Shown here: positions 9,138-16,579 of the stretch, piece after piece
Numbering within the stretch: the stretch's first letter is position 1
Layout of the letters: each line of letters begins with the position of its first letter
Source of the DNA: JBFLYZ01 sp040756415
GTDB lineage: Bacteria; Bacteroidota; Bacteroidia; JADZBD01
Direction: 5' to 3'
Length of the DNA stretch: 56,347 bases
NCBI GenBank assembly: GCA_040756415.1
Contig: JBFLYZ010000020.1
Coordinates: forward strand, 1 to 56,347
The notes under the pieces: generated by a model
The model's input: the letters and a program-made list of their open reading frames with translations, nothing else
Told to the model about the DNA's origin: nothing
Databases searched by the model: none
Program-made: the position numbers and the translations under genes

Positions 9138-9319
9138 ATTGATTTGGTTTTGGGTTTGGTTATTAATTGCTTCCGGCCTTCGCAAAGCGTTCCAAATTCA
9201 GCGGTGATTCCGTTGAGCCTAACTGGAAGCATCAGGAACTGATCGCCATTCAGCCCGGTATGCAGCCGGTGTATTATAGATTCATAGAATGTAAATGATC
9301 CCATACACTGTTTCTATCC

Positions 9320-9327
9320 TATCTTTG
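9320..9327 (+). promoter_or_regulatory. Predicted -7 promoter element of the cation antiporter gene
   Basis: TATCTTTG is an exact TAnnTTTG match and ends 20 nt before the TTG start codon at 9348. It decides the choice of that TTG start, because a longer N-terminus would lie upstream of transcription. Confidence 0.6.
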
Positions 9328-9347
9328 CAAAGACATAATTTCAGCCG

Positions 9348-10550
9348 TTGTTTAATCCGTATAACATACTCATTACCCTCAGTGTACTCATCGTTTTATC
9401 GTACATTTTTAACATCATTGCATCCAGGCTCAAAATCCCGTCCGTCATTTTGCTTCTGGCCACCGGTATCGGTTTAAACTATGCAGGCAAGGAATTGGGG
9501 TTCGTATTCCCCGACACCAAAATCCTTCTTGAGCTGCTCGGCATAACAGGACTGATCTTTATCGTTCTCGAAGGCTCGCTCGATCTCAAACTAAACAGAC
9601 AGAAAATGCCGCTGGTCGGCAAATCGCTTGTTTCGGCTCTGCTTATCCTCCTGGCCACAGCCGGAATCATATGCTTTATACTGATGGAGTTTCTGGCCCT
9701 GCCGCTGCGAAATGCCGTAGTGTACGCGGTTCCGCTAGGAGTTATCAGCAGCGCGATTGCTATTCCCAGCGTGGCGAAGCTCCATCCTGAAAAGAGGGAG
9801 TTTATTATATACGAGAGTACGTTTTCCGACATCATCGGCATTATGGTGTTTAATTATGTAGTTCTGGATAACGTTAAGAGTGCGGACTCTGTTATCGGTT
9901 TTTTTGTTGATCTTGCCATTATTATCGGAGTATCGCTCATTAGTACGGCTTTTCTTTTATTGGTTCTCAATTACACTCGCTCACACGTTAAATTCTACCT
10001 CATATTTGCTATCATTATTCTTGTGTACTCGGTCAGCAAAGTATTCCACCTTCCATCCCTTCTGCTGGTATTGATCTTCGGGCTCATGCTGAACAATGCT
10101 TCCCTGTATATAAAAGGACGACTTGCCCGGTTCCTGCACCTGGAGCGGCTTGAGCCGGTTACCCGGGAGCTGAAGCTCATCACGGCCGAAACCGCCTTTA
10201 TTATCCGTACTTTCTTTTTCCTGCTTTTCGGGTTCTCCATCAACCTGATGCTGCTTAACGATGAAGACGTATTGTTGATTGGCAGTCTTATCATTGTTAC
10301 CATTTTGTTTACCCGCTATTTATTCCTTCGCTTTATTTCTCATTCCAATCTGTTCCCCGGTCTTTTTGTAGCTCCCCGCGGCCTAATCACCATCGTTTTG
10401 TTTTACAGTATTCCCCTTCATTTGCAAAGCCCGCTTTTCAATGAAGGAATTCTATTATTCGTAATCATTGTTTCCAGCATCCTGATGATGCTTGGTCTTA
10501 TCTCCACCAAAACGGAGTACAAAGAGCAAATGGATGATCTGAGCACTTAA
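9348..10550 (+). CDS. Cation:proton antiporter, CPA family (400 aa)
   Basis: About 12 transmembrane helices. The N-terminal pattern (IASRLKIPSVILLLATGIGLN) and the ESTFSDIIGIMVFNY segment, carrying the conserved acidic pair region in TM5, are typical of CPA1/CPA2 Na+(K+)/H+ antiporters. There is no RCK/TrkA nucleotide-binding tail. Start codon TTG. Its 3' end meets, tail to tail, the broken otsA remnant on the other strand; the reconstructed otsA similarity stops exactly at the end of this gene, which suggests a rearrangement junction. Likely role: Na+ or K+ extrusion and pH balance. Ion specificity is unknown. Confidence 0.88.
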   Translation: MFNPYNILITLSVLIVLSYIFNIIASRLKIPSVILLLATGIGLNYAGKELGFVFPDTKILLELLGITGLIFIVLEGSLDLKLNRQKMPLVGKSLVSALLILLATAGIICFILMEFLALPLRNAVVYAVPLGVISSAIAIPSVAKLHPEKREFIIYESTFSDIIGIMVFNYVVLDNVKSADSVIGFFVDLAIIIGVSLISTAFLLLVLNYTRSHVKFYLIFAIIILVYSVSKVFHLPSLLLVLIFGLMLNNASLYIKGRLARFLHLERLEPVTRELKLITAETAFIIRTFFFLLFGFSINLMLLNDEDVLLIGSLIIVTILFTRYLFLRFISHSNLFPGLFVAPRGLITIVLFYSIPLHLQSPLFNEGILLFVIIVSSILMMLGLISTKTEYKEQMDDLST

Positions 10551-10745
10551 ATTTCATTTCTGTAGTATCAAATGTTCCAACCCAAAGGGGCCGATTGTCT
10601 TCATTTGACCCGGAGATGTGCGTGCTTTCTGTATGTATGACTCAATGCTTGACACCAACCCTCCCGGTCCAGGAGAAAATTCCTTCCTTTCTGTAATTCC
10701 ATAAGGAAGGCGATCAGAAACAATTACTGGTTTGCGGCTGATCAT
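10551..10745 (-). pseudogene. otsA: Remnant of trehalose-6-phosphate synthase (otsA), frameshifted and truncated
   Basis: The first 40 codons (RKPVIVSDRLPYGITERK ... GPGGLVSSIESYIQK) match the N-terminus of GT20 trehalose-6-phosphate synthase (VSNRLP and GGL motifs). After the lysine codon the frame is lost. In the -1 frame it continues as STHISGS...NRPLWVGTFDTTEMKFK, which matches the next GT20 segment (LWVG). One extra A in the AAA at this spot would restore the frame. The similarity then ends at the 3' end of the antiporter gene, so about 400 residues of the enzyme are missing. It starts 18 nt after the trehalase stop, as the last cistron of that operon. It cannot make an active enzyme as read here. 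Confidence 0.8.
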
Positions 10746-10763
10746 TTTGCTGTTTATATAGCA

Positions 10764-11945
10764 TCATTTCAAACCAAATTCATCGGTAAGCCTTACAAAA
10801 ATTGCGTTGGTCCATGCAAATCCGCTTTGAGTTGGATATCGGCTGGGATTAAATACTCCGACATCACAGCTTACCACGTTATATTTTTCCCAAAAAAGCC
10901 CGGTCTCTCTAAAAATTTTAGCGTTCATTCCTAACCATTTTCTGACAATTCTTTTAGCATCCTCATTGAAGCCGTAATTAAGCAGTCCTTGAATGACAAT
11001 CCATTGCTGATGTGGCCATCCGTTAGGATAATCATGTTGTTTAATATCCTCTGATAGTCCATGCGACTGCGAATTTGCCACCCCGCCCTCGTGTTCAAAA
11101 ACAGGAAGTACGTTTTCGCGAATAAGTTCTGCCTGCCTTAAAGTTGCAAGCCTTGCCCATAACGGGTAAAATCCCGCCACTGAATAAAAAGAACTTTGCT
11201 TTTTTTTATGATAATTATAATCAAAGAAAAAATTCATTTTTTCATTCCACATCAATGAGATGATCCGCCTTTTTCGTTTCTCTGCCTGCTTTTTGTAGTG
11301 ATTATGTTTAGGGTAGTTCTTCAGTGAGAGATATACTTCAGATAAATCGGTCTCGTACTTATATAGTGAAGCATTTAGGTCTATTGGCAGATAGTCCAGA
11401 CAGCGATCATTAAAACGGGAGGTCATGTCCCAACCAGATTCATGTTCTGCCCCTAAATGAGTAATGTAGTGATCGCAATAGCGTGAAAGCCCCATATAAA
11501 CCAGATGCTTTTCTGCCCTATTTACGTTCATCCAGTAATTTTTAAGTTCCAGCCCCGCCACCTTCATTGTTCTTTTCAGCCACGCTACATCCCTGGTAAC
11601 CGAAAAAACTTCCAACGCCATAGAGGTCAGAAAAGGAATCTGAGAAGTTCCTAAATTATAATACCGGTTACGCATGGGGATAATTCCAAACCGATTGAAC
11701 ATAAAGCAGAAATTATCAACCATTCCCTTGGCAAGCGTGACTTTTTTTGATTTCACCAGGCCCAGGATAATAAAATAGCTATCCCAATAAAATTGATCGT
11801 TTTTGAAAATAAAACAGTTTGGCGCAACATACCGATGAGGCAATCCCAGATGGAGTTGCCTGTCCTTTGGATGGTAACAAACAACCCGCTTCCAATAATG
11901 CTGGATGTAACGCAAACAGTCGGCATATGCGCCTTTCTTAATCAT
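10764..11945 (-). CDS. Trehalase-like glycoside hydrolase, GH37 type (393 aa)
   Basis: GH37 signatures are present: FYWDSYFIILGL (about 52-63), ESGWDMTSR with the probable general acid D173, PNGWPHQQW (about 307-315), the probable base E353 in FWEKYN, and QSGFAWTNAIF near the C-terminus. The enzyme would split alpha,alpha-trehalose into two glucoses. There is no signal peptide, so it is probably cytoplasmic. It is shorter than E. coli TreA/TreF (about 550 aa) but retains the catalytic-domain motifs. It overlaps the mscS stop by 4 nt and is followed by the otsA remnant. The ancestral operon therefore paired trehalose synthesis with breakdown. Confidence 0.85.
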   Translation of the reverse strand: MIKKGAYADCLRYIQHYWKRVVCYHPKDRQLHLGLPHRYVAPNCFIFKNDQFYWDSYFIILGLVKSKKVTLAKGMVDNFCFMFNRFGIIPMRNRYYNLGTSQIPFLTSMALEVFSVTRDVAWLKRTMKVAGLELKNYWMNVNRAEKHLVYMGLSRYCDHYITHLGAEHESGWDMTSRFNDRCLDYLPIDLNASLYKYETDLSEVYLSLKNYPKHNHYKKQAEKRKRRIISLMWNEKMNFFFDYNYHKKKQSSFYSVAGFYPLWARLATLRQAELIRENVLPVFEHEGGVANSQSHGLSEDIKQHDYPNGWPHQQWIVIQGLLNYGFNEDAKRIVRKWLGMNAKIFRETGLFWEKYNVVSCDVGVFNPSRYPTQSGFAWTNAIFVRLTDEFGLK

Positions 11946-12978
11946 AAGCCTCTCCTGATGTGAACAGTACGGATGGGAAATGGAATTTCCACGGCATTTT
12001 TCCTGAATTGCTGATGCAGCGCTTTTATAAATTCATGCTTTACCAGGTATTGGTTTACAAATTCCTGTACACGCAGAATGGTTGTGAAATTTATGCTCGA
12101 ATCTGCAAATGTGTGATAACGAATAAACGGCTCGAAGGCCTTTACCCCGCCTTCTGTTTTTTGCAAAACATCCTTTGCCGTTTGAATTGTAAGCTGCTCT
12201 ACTTTTTCAAGATCGCTGTCATAGCTTACGCTGACTTCAATCAAAACAGCAATCTCCTTATCGGGAAGCTGATAATTTCTAATGATAGCAGATGCAAGTT
12301 TTGAATTGGGTACGATAATAAGGTTATTGGGAAGCGCCCGGATAGTTGTATTGCGCCATGTTATGTCGGAAATGTACCCCTCCTCTCCCGTATCAAGCTT
12401 TATATAATCTCCTGTCCTTATCTGCTGCGAAGCAATGACCTGTATGCCTGAAAAAAGGTTAGACAATGTATCCTGAAGCGCGAGTGCTACGGCAAGCCCG
12501 CCAACTCCCAATGCGGTAAGCACAGGCGTAACGGATATTCCGAGTGTTTGCAGAATAACCAGTATTCCCACAAGAAAAACAATAACCCTTGTTACATTGG
12601 CTATAATGGACGAAGATGGCAGCAATCCCGCTGTACCGGATGTTTTCGTTTTGATGAATCCTACCAGTATCCTTCCCGCCAATACGGAAACGGAGATGAC
12701 AACTGCCGAGAAAATTATTTTATCCAGCACACCGGTAATGGGCTCTTTGAAAGCTAAATGGTGAATTGAAAAATAAGTTCCGGCAGCGACCATCCAAAAA
12801 ATAACTATTCCCTTAAAAGAGCCGAGGACAATGTCATCTCCCTTCCATTTGGTTTTATTGGCGGCACTTTGAATTTTTTTAATAGAAATTTTTCAAGGAG
12901 CAATCCCAGGCCTAAACTTCCCAAAAAGTAAACTAATGGAATAAGCATTTTTTGCGCGTCAAAAATGAAATCCATCAT
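11942..12978 (-). CDS. MscS-family mechanosensitive channel with a -1 frameshift near its N-terminus
   Basis: The main frame (from 12793) encodes TM helices and the MscS core ALGVGGLAVALALQDTLSN followed by the cytoplasmic beta domain (GDYIKLDTGEEGYI). The true start lies upstream at ATG 12978, overlapping the kamA stop (TGATG). It encodes MMDFIFDAQKMLIPLVYF and the rest of a first TM helix up to LLKK. There the frame breaks in a run of seven A (12880 to 12874). Reading one base twice restores KIQSAANKTKWKGDD and then the main frame, giving about 345 aa. The channel would release solutes on hypo-osmotic shock. The break could be a sequencing error, a real mutation, or recoding at A_AAA_AAA. 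Confidence 0.82.
12874..12880 (-). other. A7 homopolymer / slippery heptamer at the mscS frameshift
   Basis: On the minus strand the codons read TTA AAA AAA TTC. The A_AAA_AAA heptamer is in the exact X_XXY_YYZ register for -1 ribosomal slippage, and a -1 shift is what joins the two mscS frames. Homopolymer miscounting in the assembly gives the same picture. Confidence 0.7.
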
Positions 12979-14342
12979 CACTCAAAATTTTCAATTTCAT
13001 CGTCAGTAATATGCTCATTGAACATTAACTCCAGTTCATCCTCAAAAAAGAACTTGCCTTCATCAAATGCGGGTTTTAAATCATCCATCCAAATCGCATC
13101 AGGATCGTACGCAGCGAAAAATGGACGGGCTACCCAATCCGGGTTTCTGCCTTGCAGCATCCGCAATACAAAAATTTTCTCTCCCCTTAATTCCGAAACG
13201 CCAAGCACCTGGACTTTTCCGGGAGTACAGGACATACTTGGCCCGCGTACAGTACGGCATACACCGCTTACCTTTTGATAGGCGTTTCTGAAAATGTGCC
13301 AGGCCTCAACAAGGGGCACAGCGAAATAATGCTGCGCTCCCGTGTCCCTGGGGATGAACATATAGTACGGGATGCAGTTATGATTGACCTGCTTTCTCCA
13401 CATATCGGCCCATATCCCGGGCGAGTCGTTAATATGCCTTAGTACAGGCGATTGCGTCCTGATCTGTGCCCCGGTGGCTCTTACCATCTTAATAGCATCT
13501 GCTACTGCCCGGGTGGAAAGCTCTACCGGGTGGTTAAAATGCGCCATGACAGCAAGATTAATCCCCCGGCCTACGATCTTTTCAAAAAGCCGCAGCAGAT
13601 CCCCAGCATCGTCATCCTTCGTAAAGCGGTAGGGCCAGTACCCGAATGCTTTTGTCCCTATGCGGATGGTTTGCAGGTTCTCTATCTCCCCGTCCAAAAG
13701 CTTGTCAATATAACCTGACAGCATTTTAGTTTTCATAATGAGAGGGTCGCCACCCGTGAACAATACATCCGTGATTTCCCGGTTCCGCTTTACATATTTT
13801 GCGAGAAGGTCGGCCTCACGGGCAGCAAACTTCAGCTCTTCCATTCCTACGAACTGCGGCCAGCGAAAACAGAATGTGCAATAGGCATGGCAGGTCTGGC
13901 CCTGGCTGGGAAAGAACAAAACCGTTTGCTTGTACTTGTGCTGCAAGCCCGTGAGCCTGACCCCGTCTATTTCCGGAATATTTCCTTTTTGTCCTGCCGG
14001 ATGCGGATTAAGCTGTGAACGGATGCTATTGGCAACAGCCTTAATTTCATCTTTACTTCCGCCTCGGCTAAGGGTCTGCGCCATTGCTTCATAGTGAGGC
14101 TGAATGAGCATGTCTTTCTGGGGAAAAGTAAGCCTGAACATGGGATCATCAGGAATATTATCCCAATCGATCAGCTCATTGATAACATAATTATTGGTTT
14201 TAAATGGCAGAACATTTCCTACTACTTTCATTTCAAACTTTTGGGAATCACTGAGCTTCTCCACCTGCGGAATAGATTCAAAGTTGCCTAATGAGTAGGA
14301 ACGATAGGTAATAAAACGAGTATCTTTAATGACTTGCAACAT
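12978..14342 (-). CDS. Lysine-2,3-aminomutase (KamA)-family radical SAM enzyme (454 aa)
   Basis: The radical-SAM cluster motif is C151-HAY-C155-TF-C158. It is followed by FTGGDPLIMK (the GGD/GGE SAM-binding loop) and, near residue 370-380, MSCTPGKVQVLG, whose lysine is the likely PLP anchor (the classic enzyme has PGGGGK). KamA makes L-beta-lysine. In some microbes this feeds the osmolyte N-epsilon-acetyl-beta-lysine through an acetyltransferase (AblB), but no such gene is visible here. It is the first gene of an operon with mscS, trehalase and the otsA remnant, so an osmotic role is attractive but unproven. A change to another substrate is possible. Confidence 0.8.
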   Translation of the reverse strand: MLQVIKDTRFITYRSYSLGNFESIPQVEKLSDSQKFEMKVVGNVLPFKTNNYVINELIDWDNIPDDPMFRLTFPQKDMLIQPHYEAMAQTLSRGGSKDEIKAVANSIRSQLNPHPAGQKGNIPEIDGVRLTGLQHKYKQTVLFFPSQGQTCHAYCTFCFRWPQFVGMEELKFAAREADLLAKYVKRNREITDVLFTGGDPLIMKTKMLSGYIDKLLDGEIENLQTIRIGTKAFGYWPYRFTKDDDAGDLLRLFEKIVGRGINLAVMAHFNHPVELSTRAVADAIKMVRATGAQIRTQSPVLRHINDSPGIWADMWRKQVNHNCIPYYMFIPRDTGAQHYFAVPLVEAWHIFRNAYQKVSGVCRTVRGPSMSCTPGKVQVLGVSELRGEKIFVLRMLQGRNPDWVARPFFAAYDPDAIWMDDLKPAFDEGKFFFEDELELMFNEHITDDEIENFE

Positions 14343-14419
14343 GCTTCATTATTTTTACCTGAGACCGGAAAGAGAGAAGATCAAGCCGGGCGTTAACAAC
14401 CAAATCTCCAACCGGGTGC

Positions 14420-14496
14420 GAGGATTAAACCCATCCACCCATGGCTTCGAAGCCTTATAATCTGGGATTGGTTAACCGCGATGGGTTTAATGCCTC
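14420..14496. repeat. Nested inverted-repeat element in the predicted kamA leader
   Basis: The outer arms ATTAAACCCATC (14424-14435) and GATGGGTTTAAT (14480-14491) are perfect 12-bp inverted copies. They extend by GAGG/CCTC with one bulged base. Between them sits the perfect palindrome GGCTTCGAAGCC (14443-14454) and GGTTAACC (14470-14477). The element lies between two divergent genes, so it is not a terminator of either. If kamA is transcribed from the predicted promoter at 14525-14532, it lies wholly in the 5' untranslated RNA. Confidence 0.7.
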
Positions 14497-14524
14497 ATAG
14501 CCAGAGCGATTACGCGCTTTTTTA

Positions 14525-14532
14525 CAAAATTA
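14525..14532 (-). promoter_or_regulatory. Predicted -7 promoter element of the kamA operon
   Basis: The minus strand reads TAATTTTG (TAnnTTTG). Initiation would be near 14519, giving a leader of about 175 nt. No TTTG lies at the usual -33 distance; instead the FNR-type box occupies that region, as expected for an activator-dependent promoter. Confidence 0.45.
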
Positions 14533-14553
14533 CCCGGCTAGTTTTCCCAAATC

Positions 14554-14567
14554 TTGATCTATATCAA
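14554..14567. promoter_or_regulatory. FNR/CRP-type operator TTGAT-CTAT-ATCAA
   Basis: A perfect match to the E. coli FNR consensus TTGAT-N4-ATCAA. Its centre (14560.5) is about 41.5 bp upstream of the predicted kamA start of transcription (class II activator spacing) and about 55 bp upstream of that of the Crp/Fnr gene at 14618. That regulator has an FNR-like recognition helix (TIETLARML against VETISRLL in FNR). It is a plausible binder, giving autoregulation and control of the kamA operon. Confidence 0.65.
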
Positions 14568-14602
14568 ATTTGCGTAAATAATTATTTGCCATTATTAAGC
14601 CG

Positions 14603-14610
14603 TACTTTTG
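14603..14610 (+). promoter_or_regulatory. Predicted -7 promoter element of the Crp/Fnr-nhaD operon
   Basis: TACTTTTG (TAnnTTTG) ends 7 nt before the ATG at 14618. Transcription would begin at or within a base or two of the start codon, giving a nearly leaderless mRNA. Confidence 0.5.
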
Positions 14611-14617
14611 CAGGCCA

Positions 14618-15313
14618 ATGGCATTTGAGATAGAAAAATATCGTTTCAAGACCGAATCCATCCTTGACGGACTTCCCTCAGGTGAATTCCGGCTGCTGAA
14701 GGATCAGATGACGCGTGTGGAAGTGAAAAAAGGGAAGGTGATCTATAAGGAGGGCTTTTATTCTAAAGGGGTCTATATTCTGCGAAAGGGCAAGGTAAAG
14801 ATCTCGCAGCTCAGCAAGGATGGTGATGAGCAGATAGCCTACATCTATAAAAAAGGCGAGATCATGGGTTATCGGCCCCTGTTGTGCAATACGGTGCATC
14901 CTGTGACTGCTACCGCGCTTGACGAATGCGTGCTCTCATTTATACCCCAGCAGTATTTTTTACGGGTACTCGACCATTCGCTTGTGCTCTCAAGGCGCTT
15001 GCTGACCAACCTTGCCTATGAATTCAGCGTTTGGATCAACACCATGTCTGTTCTGGCTCAGCAACCCGTTAAGGAGCGGGTGGCCCTTGTGCTGCTGATC
15101 CTCAACGAAAAGTACAAGAGAAAAGGGAAGGAACATCTACCCGCTGCGATCAGCCTCTCCAGGCAGGATATGGCGAGCTACGCCCGCACCACGATCGAAA
15201 CGCTGGCACGAATGCTTCGTTATTTCAAGGATGAGAAGATAATTCGAACGGAGGGATGGAAAATCATTATCTTGAAGCCCAAAGAACTGGAAAAGATTGC
15301 CGAATTCTACTAA
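14618..15313 (+). CDS. Crp/Fnr-family transcriptional regulator (231 aa)
   Basis: A cyclic-nucleotide-binding-type beta-roll (about 20-130; pattern VYILRKGKVKISQ) is followed by the dimer helix and a winged HTH (about 175-225). The recognition helix ARTTIETLARMLRYF keeps the Glu and Arg that contact DNA in FNR (ExxSR in FNR, ExxAR here). There are no N-terminal cysteines for an FNR Fe-S cluster, so the signal is not the classic oxygen one. The nhaD stop-to-start junction is immediate (TAA then ATG), so the regulator and antiporter form one operon. A perfect FNR-type box lies upstream, suggesting autoregulation. Confidence 0.92.
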   Translation: MAFEIEKYRFKTESILDGLPSGEFRLLKDQMTRVEVKKGKVIYKEGFYSKGVYILRKGKVKISQLSKDGDEQIAYIYKKGEIMGYRPLLCNTVHPVTATALDECVLSFIPQQYFLRVLDHSLVLSRRLLTNLAYEFSVWINTMSVLAQQPVKERVALVLLILNEKYKRKGKEHLPAAISLSRQDMASYARTTIETLARMLRYFKDEKIIRTEGWKIIILKPKELEKIAEFY

Positions 15314-16579
15314 ATGGACCTGTTAATCATTATAGCATTCGTTACCGGCTACCTGGCCATTGCCTTTGAGCATCCCCTGAAGCTCAACAAGGCAGCCAGC
15401 GCTCTTCTTACTGGGGGCTTGTGCTGGACTTTTTACATCCTTGGCTTCCCAGAATCTTCTCATCATATTACTGAGCAGTTGATCGAGCATCTTGGTGAAA
15501 TTTCGGGTATTCTGTTTTTCCTGTTAGGGGCCATGACCATTGTGGAACTGATCGATGCCCACGATGGGTTCTCTATTATCACCGATAATATCTCCACCCG
15601 CAACAAGCGCAAACTGCTTTGGATAATTTGCTCCCTCACATTTTTTCTCTCCGCTGTGCTCGACAATCTTACCACTACGATCGTGATGGTATCGCTCATT
15701 CGTAAACTTTTGGATGAAAGAAATGACCGCTTGCTGTTCATAGGAATGATCGTGATTGCGGCTAATGCTGGCGGGGCATGGTCGCCTATCGGGGATGTAA
15801 CGACTACTATGCTCTGGATCGGAGGCCAGGTTACGACCCAAACCGTAATTACCAACCTGATATTGCCCAGCCTGATCTGTCTTCTGTTGCCGCTTACGAT
15901 AGTTTCGTTTTCACTGAAAGGAAACCTCGAAGGAAAGACTTCTGCGGACACGAAGACGAACGTGGGTTCCTCCAACAAAAAAATTATTCTCTTTTCAGGC
16001 ATCGGCATCCTCCTGTTTGTGCCTGCCTTCAAAGTTGTTACCCATCTGCCGCCATTTATGGGAATGCTCATAGGTCTCGGGCTTCTGTGGGTCATTTCTG
16101 AATTTCTGCACAAGGACCGGGACACTGAAGACAGAGACAAGCTTTCTGTTGTCTATGCTTTACGGAAGATTGACACCCCCAGCATTCTGTTTTTTCTCGG
16201 CATCCTGATATCGATCTCCGCCCTCCAGTCCGCAGGCTACCTTGGCAAACTTGCTGTCATTTTGGATGAACGACTTGGGGATATTAATCTGATCGTTCTC
16301 TCTATCGGGGTGCTCTCTGCAATTGTGGATAACGTACCGCTTGTGGCGGGAGCGATGGGCATGTACGACCTGAATACCTATCATACGGATCATTACTTCT
16401 GGCAATTCCTTGCTTATTGTGCAGGAACCGGGGGCAGCGCTCTCATCATCGGATCGGCCGCTGGGGTTGCGGCAATGGGCATGGAAAAGATCGGTTTCTT
16501 CTGGTATATGAAAAAAATATCCTGGCTTGCACTGATCGGTTATTTTGCCGGGGCGGTTGCTTTTATTCTTTTGCAGTAG
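15314..16579 (+). CDS. nhaD: NhaD-type Na+/H+ antiporter (421 aa)
   Basis: Eleven to thirteen TM helices with the NhaD/ArsB-superfamily (IT superfamily) signatures: LDNLTTTIVMVSLIRKL, NAGGAWSPIGDVTTTMLW and, in the second half, AIVDNVPLVAGAMGMY and GTGGSALIIGSAAGVAAMG. It would extrude Na+ (or Li+) in exchange for protons across the inner membrane. It starts directly after the stop of the Crp/Fnr gene, so it shares its promoter. With the CPA antiporter at 9348, mscS and trehalase it forms an ion and osmotic-stress neighbourhood. Confidence 0.9.
   Translation: MDLLIIIAFVTGYLAIAFEHPLKLNKAASALLTGGLCWTFYILGFPESSHHITEQLIEHLGEISGILFFLLGAMTIVELIDAHDGFSIITDNISTRNKRKLLWIICSLTFFLSAVLDNLTTTIVMVSLIRKLLDERNDRLLFIGMIVIAANAGGAWSPIGDVTTTMLWIGGQVTTQTVITNLILPSLICLLLPLTIVSFSLKGNLEGKTSADTKTNVGSSNKKIILFSGIGILLFVPAFKVVTHLPPFMGMLIGLGLLWVISEFLHKDRDTEDRDKLSVVYALRKIDTPSILFFLGILISISALQSAGYLGKLAVILDERLGDINLIVLSIGVLSAIVDNVPLVAGAMGMYDLNTYHTDHYFWQFLAYCAGTGGSALIIGSAAGVAAMGMEKIGFFWYMKKISWLALIGYFAGAVAFILLQ

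Noticed and set aside
9119..9304. A 61-codon minus frame overlapping the small membrane peptide gene
   Set aside because: It ends in the other frame over the start of the better supported peptide and has no promoter, ribosome site or recognisable sequence.
10554..10745. Reading the 63-codon frame as an intact small gene
   Set aside because: Its first 40 residues are the GT20 N-terminus and the next GT20 segment lies in another frame, so it is a broken remnant rather than a small protein.
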